A DNA stretch of 10,000 bases. Origin: Actinidia chinensis. Taxonomy: Eukaryota; Streptophyta; Magnoliopsida; Ericales; Actinidiaceae. A program made the translations under genes and the position numbers. Shown here one piece after another: positions 7,200-10,000 of the stretch; the stretch's first letter is position 1, and every line of letters begins with the position of its first letter. Location: assembly GCA_009663005.1 (NCBI GenBank), contig CM018893.1, positions 12,768,552-12,778,551 on the forward strand. The letters run 5' to 3'. Under the pieces are notes generated by a model, which ran no database searches, was not told where the DNA came from, and saw nothing but the letters and a program-made list of their open reading frames with translations.

Positions 7200-7643
7200 T
7201 GGCGATCAAACATACTTGCAATAATCGGGCACCTTCGATAATGGCGATCACAATTTGTCAGAATCCTTGCATGGCAAACTTTTCAATTTGGGAGAACTTA
7301 ATAATCAATTCCAACTAACGGTGAAGTTTTCGACTAAATGGCGATGTAAATCGGAATAAATACTGCTAGGCGAATATATTAAGTTAAACTTTGTGAAACA
7401 AATTTAGGATTTGTTTCGATGACTTTGGCAATCACAATTAATTGGTTTGGCGATCAAGACGCCTTATCATATTGTACCAAATGGGCGTATCTTGCTTATG
7501 GCAACATCCTGAATGGCAATCAAGATGCCTTAACATATCGTAATGAATGGGTGCTCTTGATAATGGCGAGCTCTACAATGGTGATCGAGATGCCTTATCA
7601 TATCATAATAAATGGGCGTCCTTGTTAATGGCGACCTCATGTA
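7200..7643. repeat. Degenerate tandem repeats in the 3' non-coding zone of the element
   Basis: Three adjacent units of about 65 bp begin at 7448, 7514 and 7579. Each starts TGG(C/T)(G/A)ATC(A/G)AGA(C/T)GCCTTA and contains an ATGGGCGT/ATGGGTG-type centre. More diverged, partial copies begin at 7200 and 7242. The word GGCGAT recurs at 7201, 7243, 7340, 7449, 7737 and 7789 and also in the LTR at 4052 and 4165. The repeats lie between the end of the antisense gene and the end of pol, where Tat elements are known to carry variable tandem repeats that can seed satellites. Confidence 0.75.
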
Positions 7644-7836
7644 TAAGCTTCTGAAATCGGGCAAATAAACCGCACATATAAATAGGTACAACGGTGTAGA
7701 ATTTTATTTGAAATTTTATTACTTATCTAGAAGATAGGCGATCATAAAATTATCATGGTACAAATGGAGCTTTAGAGATCATAATACTGGCGATGTAAGG
7801 CTGGTAGGGATCTTATCCTCACGACGACCAGACGTA

Positions 7837-8290
7837 TTACTGATAATATTTCTTTAAACGCTCAGCATTCCAGGGGTGAAGGGTGCCTTCCCCTTCATGT
7901 CCTTCAGCCAATAAGTTCCCGGCCTTGATACTTTGATAACCCTGTAAGGGCCTTCCCATGTTAGGCCGAGCTTTCTGGTGTTTGTCTCTTTAATGGATAG
8001 GGTAATTCTCCTTAGGACCATATCGCCAGGCAAGAAAGATCTATGTTTGACTCTTTGGTTATAGTATTTGGTAACTTGATATTTTTAAGCTACTTAGCGT
8101 ACTTCTGCTCGTTCCTTCCTTTCGTCGACGAGATTGAGGTTAAGCCTTAGCTCAATCTCGTTGTTCTCCTTGTCGAAATTCAAGGTTTTGAAGCTCAGCA
8201 TTCCTATTTCCACTGATGTAACTGCTTCTATTCCGTAGACCATTGAGAATGGCGTCTCACTTGTAGGGATCCTACTTCGTCATGTGGTAT
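7837..8290 (-). pseudogene. Integrase C-terminal region with GPY/F module
   Basis: From about 8300 one frame gives WAEDLPSILWAY; after a shift IPTSETPFSMVYGIEAVTSV, VKHRSFLPGDMVLRR, then LGLTWEGPYRVIKVSRPGTY and, after a last shift, WNAERLKKYYQ. 'SETPF..VYG.EAV' and the 'WEGPYRV' module are standard C-terminal features of gypsy integrases. No chromodomain follows the module: the frame ends a few residues later. Stops at about 8095-8105 interrupt the middle. Confidence 0.82.
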
Positions 8291-8329
8291 GCCCATAGTA
8301 TGCTTGGTAGATCTTCTGCCCATTCACTT

Positions 8330-8720
8330 TTCGACTTTTCTAATCTTGCCTTCAAATTCCTTAAGATTTTTTTCAGTTGGTGACTTCTGCTTGTTTATTA
8401 GCTTGGGGATGGCCGGGCGAGGAGAAATAATGAGAGATGGCGAGGTCTGAAAAGAATAGTTTGAACCTGTCATTTTCGAATTGTCTCGTGTTGTCCGAGA
8501 TGATAACCTTAGGAATTTCAAATCTGTAAATGATGTGCTTCCACATGAAATCCCTGGTGTTTTTTCAGTGATTTTGGCGATAGGTTGGGTTTCTATCCAC
8601 TTGGTGAAATAGTTATGACGACGATCAAGAACTTTTTTTGTAGAGGAGCTTGAGGTAGGGTCCGAGTATTTCTATGCCCCACTGAGCAAAGGGCCAAGGG
8701 CTGGTTATTGGTACCATCTC
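8330..8720 (-). pseudogene. Integrase catalytic core (DD35E) of pol
   Basis: The core opens with SPWPFAQWGIEILGP, continues with KFLIVVI and, after a shift, YFTKWIETQPIAKIT, then IYRFEIPKVIISDNTRQFEN and SSPGHPQANKQAEVTN. The second Asp (SDN, codon 8493-8495) and the Glu (QAEVTN, 8385-8387) are 35 residues apart, the D35E spacing. The first catalytic Asp, normally in 'GIDILGP', is Glu here (codon 8670-8672, GAA), which would be expected to abolish or strongly reduce strand transfer. A TGA follows at VTN and two or more frameshifts lie in the core. Confidence 0.85.
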
Positions 8721-8756
8721 CGTGTTGGGGAGATGACTAACTGGAGCAAATCTTTG

Positions 8757-9050
8757 GCATTTGTCGCACTTTTTTGTGTACCCTACTGCATCTCGTTCTA
8801 TTTTTTACCATAAATAGCCTTGATGAATTGCTTTTATTATGAGTGATCTTGCCCTGAATGATTTTCGCAGATTCCTTCATGAATTTTCCTCATCACGTAC
8901 TCTGCTTCGTCAGGCCAAAGACATCTTAGGAAGGGCCCTAAAAAGGACCTTTTGTATAAGATTATCTGTATCGAATTTGGTGAGCTAGGAATTTGTCTGA
9001 TGGCAGCGTGCCAGTTTAGAGATATGCCATAATGTCATTCACCCATGTGG
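8757..9050 (-). pseudogene. Linker and integrase zinc-finger (HHCC) region of pol
   Basis: After a linker with GTLPSDKFLAHQIRYR and, in another frame, FLRCLWPDEAEYVMRKIHEG, the text reads ICENHSGQDHS, then GYLW*KIERDAVGYTKKCDKCQRFAP in a further frame. The two His (HEG and NHS, near 8865-8880) and two Cys (CDKC, 8757-8768) form the H2C2 zinc-binding module that opens gypsy integrases. A run of stops or indels between His and Cys halves (8830-8850) disrupts it. Confidence 0.8.
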
Positions 9051-9139
9051 GGCTCGCATTTGTTTGGCAGATTAATTTGGCGATCTTAATGCTTGGGTTG
9101 GCTAAGAACTCCAGAGGTATACTTCTGTCCGAGATGAAA

Positions 9140-9670
9140 TCAAAGGCTGAAGTGAGATTATCCAAAGCATCAGCCTTCCTATTTTCCTCTCTATGGAATT
9201 GGCGAATTCTAAAGTCTTTTATCTTCCTAGATATGTTTTTTACCTCACCTAAGTAGGCCACCATCCTTGTAAATTTGGAAAGGTAATCCCCTTGGACTTG
9301 GTTGACCACCAACTTGGGAATCACTAAAGGCTTCTAAGGAATCTACCCCTAATTCTGTTGTGACTCTTAGTCTGGCGAGAAGAGTTTCATACTCAGCTTC
9401 GTTGTTTGTGGCTCTAAACCCTATCCGGATAGCATACTTCATTTGTTCTCCAAATGGAGTTTGGACAACTAACCCTACACCACAACCGTGCTGATTTTGA
9501 CGATCCATCTACAAACAGTGTCCATCTGGCAAGGTCCTCGTTTGGGTTCTATTCTATGGGAGCTTCTTTACGGAGAGTCACATCTGTATCTAGGGCAGTT
9601 TCATGTGTGAACTTGACCACAAAATCAGCTAAAGCCTGAGCCTTTATCGCCATTCTTGGTTTATATTCGA
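9140..9670 (-). pseudogene. Second, archaeal-like RNase H (RVT_3-type) of pol
   Basis: The connector KPRMAIKAQALADFVVKF is followed by WTLFVDGSS, then in another frame GCGVGLVVQTPFGEQMKYAI, ATNNEAEYETLLARL and FSDS, and in a third LVVNQVQGDY and EENRKADALDNL. All four expected acidic residues are present: Asp of VDGSS (codon 9507-9509), Glu of NEAEYE (9398-9400), Asp of FSDS (9320-9322) and Asp of KADAL (9169-9171). The domain would cut RNA in RNA/DNA hybrids. It is broken by a TAG at 9549-9551 and by shifts near 9500 and 9310. Its presence after the native RNase H is the reason for the Tat assignment. Confidence 0.85.
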
Positions 9671-9699
9671 TGTGGAATTTACTAAGCTCAATGACCACT

Positions 9700-10000
9700 T
9701 TAGGAGTCTTCCCTGGTTTTTAGGTCACTAAAGGATCAACTTCAAAGTTTGATCTGTCAATACAGATATAGGATGTACTTGGAAATAATGGCGAAGTTTT
9801 TTGGCGGCAATCAGGAGGGCATAGGCGAGCTTCTCTATTTTCAAAAATCTAGATTCAGCTCCTACCAGGACTTTGCTGACATAGTAGATCGGTTTTCTAG
9901 TTTTTGTCTTCATCTCTGATCAGGACTTCACTGATCGCAATTAGTGAGATGGATAAATACACCAGGAGTTCTTCACCCTTGGTAGGAATCGTGAGAAGAG
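9700..10000 (-). pseudogene. RT-linked native RNase H segment of pol (partial)
   Basis: The minus strand reads LLTIPTKGEELLVYLSISL up to RDEDKN, then after a one-base shift TRKPIYYVSKVLVGAESRF, KIEKLAYALLIAAKKLRHYF and VHPISVLTDQTLK. This is the RNase H-like segment directly behind the reverse transcriptase in gypsy elements ('YYVSKVL.GAE.R....EKLA.AL..AA.KLR.YF..H.I.VLTDQ.L'). The RT palm domain with its YxDD site would lie upstream, beyond the window edge. A pair of stops (TAG TGA near 9725-9730) breaks the link to the next domain. Confidence 0.85.

Larger units (their letters stand above)
3555..10000 (-). mobile_element. Ty3/gypsy LTR retrotransposon, Tat lineage, 3' part, degenerate
   Basis: Read on the minus strand, the order is RT/RNase H tail, second RNase H, integrase zinc finger, integrase core, C-terminal GPY/F module, non-coding zone with tandem repeats and an antisense gene, polypurine tract, 3' LTR. 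Integrase after RNase H is the Ty3/gypsy order. A second RNase H after the native one, no chromodomain visible after integrase, a long 3' non-coding zone and an antisense ORF all fit the Tat clade. The element is cut by the window edge: RT active site, protease, gag, primer site and 5' LTR would lie beyond 10000. Several stops and frameshifts in pol show that it cannot be autonomous. Confidence 0.85.
7837..10000 (-). pseudogene. pol: gypsy pol polyprotein, 3' part (RT tail, two RNase H, integrase), broken
   Basis: The coding sequence enters from beyond 10000 and ends with WNAERLKKYYQ and a TAA at 7837-7839, a typical end for Tat polyproteins. It makes the enzymes that copy the element's RNA to DNA and insert it. 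Domains are found in the right order but scattered over all three minus frames. Breaks seen: frameshift near 9905, stops and frameshift near 9725, TAG at 9549-9551, frameshifts near 9500, 9310, 8950, 8835, 8610, 8555, 8360-8380 and 8290, stops near 8100, and a frameshift near 7860. No full-length protein can be made from this copy. Confidence 0.88.

Noticed and set aside
7200..7643. CRISPR-like array
   Set aside because: Units are adjacent, diverged and without regular spacers, in a plant retrotransposon context.

Overview
The window reads as plant (angiosperm) intergenic DNA made almost entirely of decayed transposable elements. No intact host gene, tRNA, rRNA or CRISPR array was found. The plant assignment rests on the element families: a Tat-type Ty3/gypsy retrotransposon, a hAT relic with a KRKK-type transposase start, and GT-AG introns of 65-81 bp. 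The species cannot be told from this sequence.

Layout. Positions 1-846 are unassigned. Positions 855-2010 are an internally deleted hAT DNA transposon on the minus strand, flanked by a near-perfect 8-bp target duplication; it keeps only the start of a frameshifted transposase. Positions 2020-2830 hold a TATA box, a hairpin, a 78-bp tandem duplication and a T-rich tail, possibly an old LTR or promoter. Positions 2835-3257 are two 175-bp copies spaced 248 bp apart (about 91% identical), each ending in a tRNA-iMet-like primer-site word. Positions 3258-3554 are featureless AT-rich DNA.

From 3555 to the window end lies the 3' two thirds of one large LTR retrotransposon on the minus strand. Read in its own direction (high to low coordinates) it has: the end of the RT/RNase H segment, a second RNase H, an integrase (zinc finger, core, C-terminal GPY/F module) ending at 7837, a hypervariable tandem-repeat zone (7200-7643), a polypurine tract (4588-4603) and a 1,032-bp 3' LTR (3555-4586). 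Gag, protease and the RT active site would lie beyond 10000. Two RNase H segments in tandem are the mark of the Tat lineage.

The most interesting part is a plus-strand gene (4682-7099) inside this element, running opposite to pol. It resembles the plant 'putative gypsy type transposon' family (PF04195/Transposase_28-like), followed by acidic, basic (nuclear-signal-like) and coiled-coil segments. Two introns fit in phase. Its apparent TATA box sits inside the 3' LTR. It carries several stops and frameshifts, so this copy is dead. Such antisense extra ORFs are known in Tat elements, so the arrangement has precedent, but the function of the protein is not known. I found no convincing new biological system here; the antisense gene and its LTR-internal promoter are the best lead.
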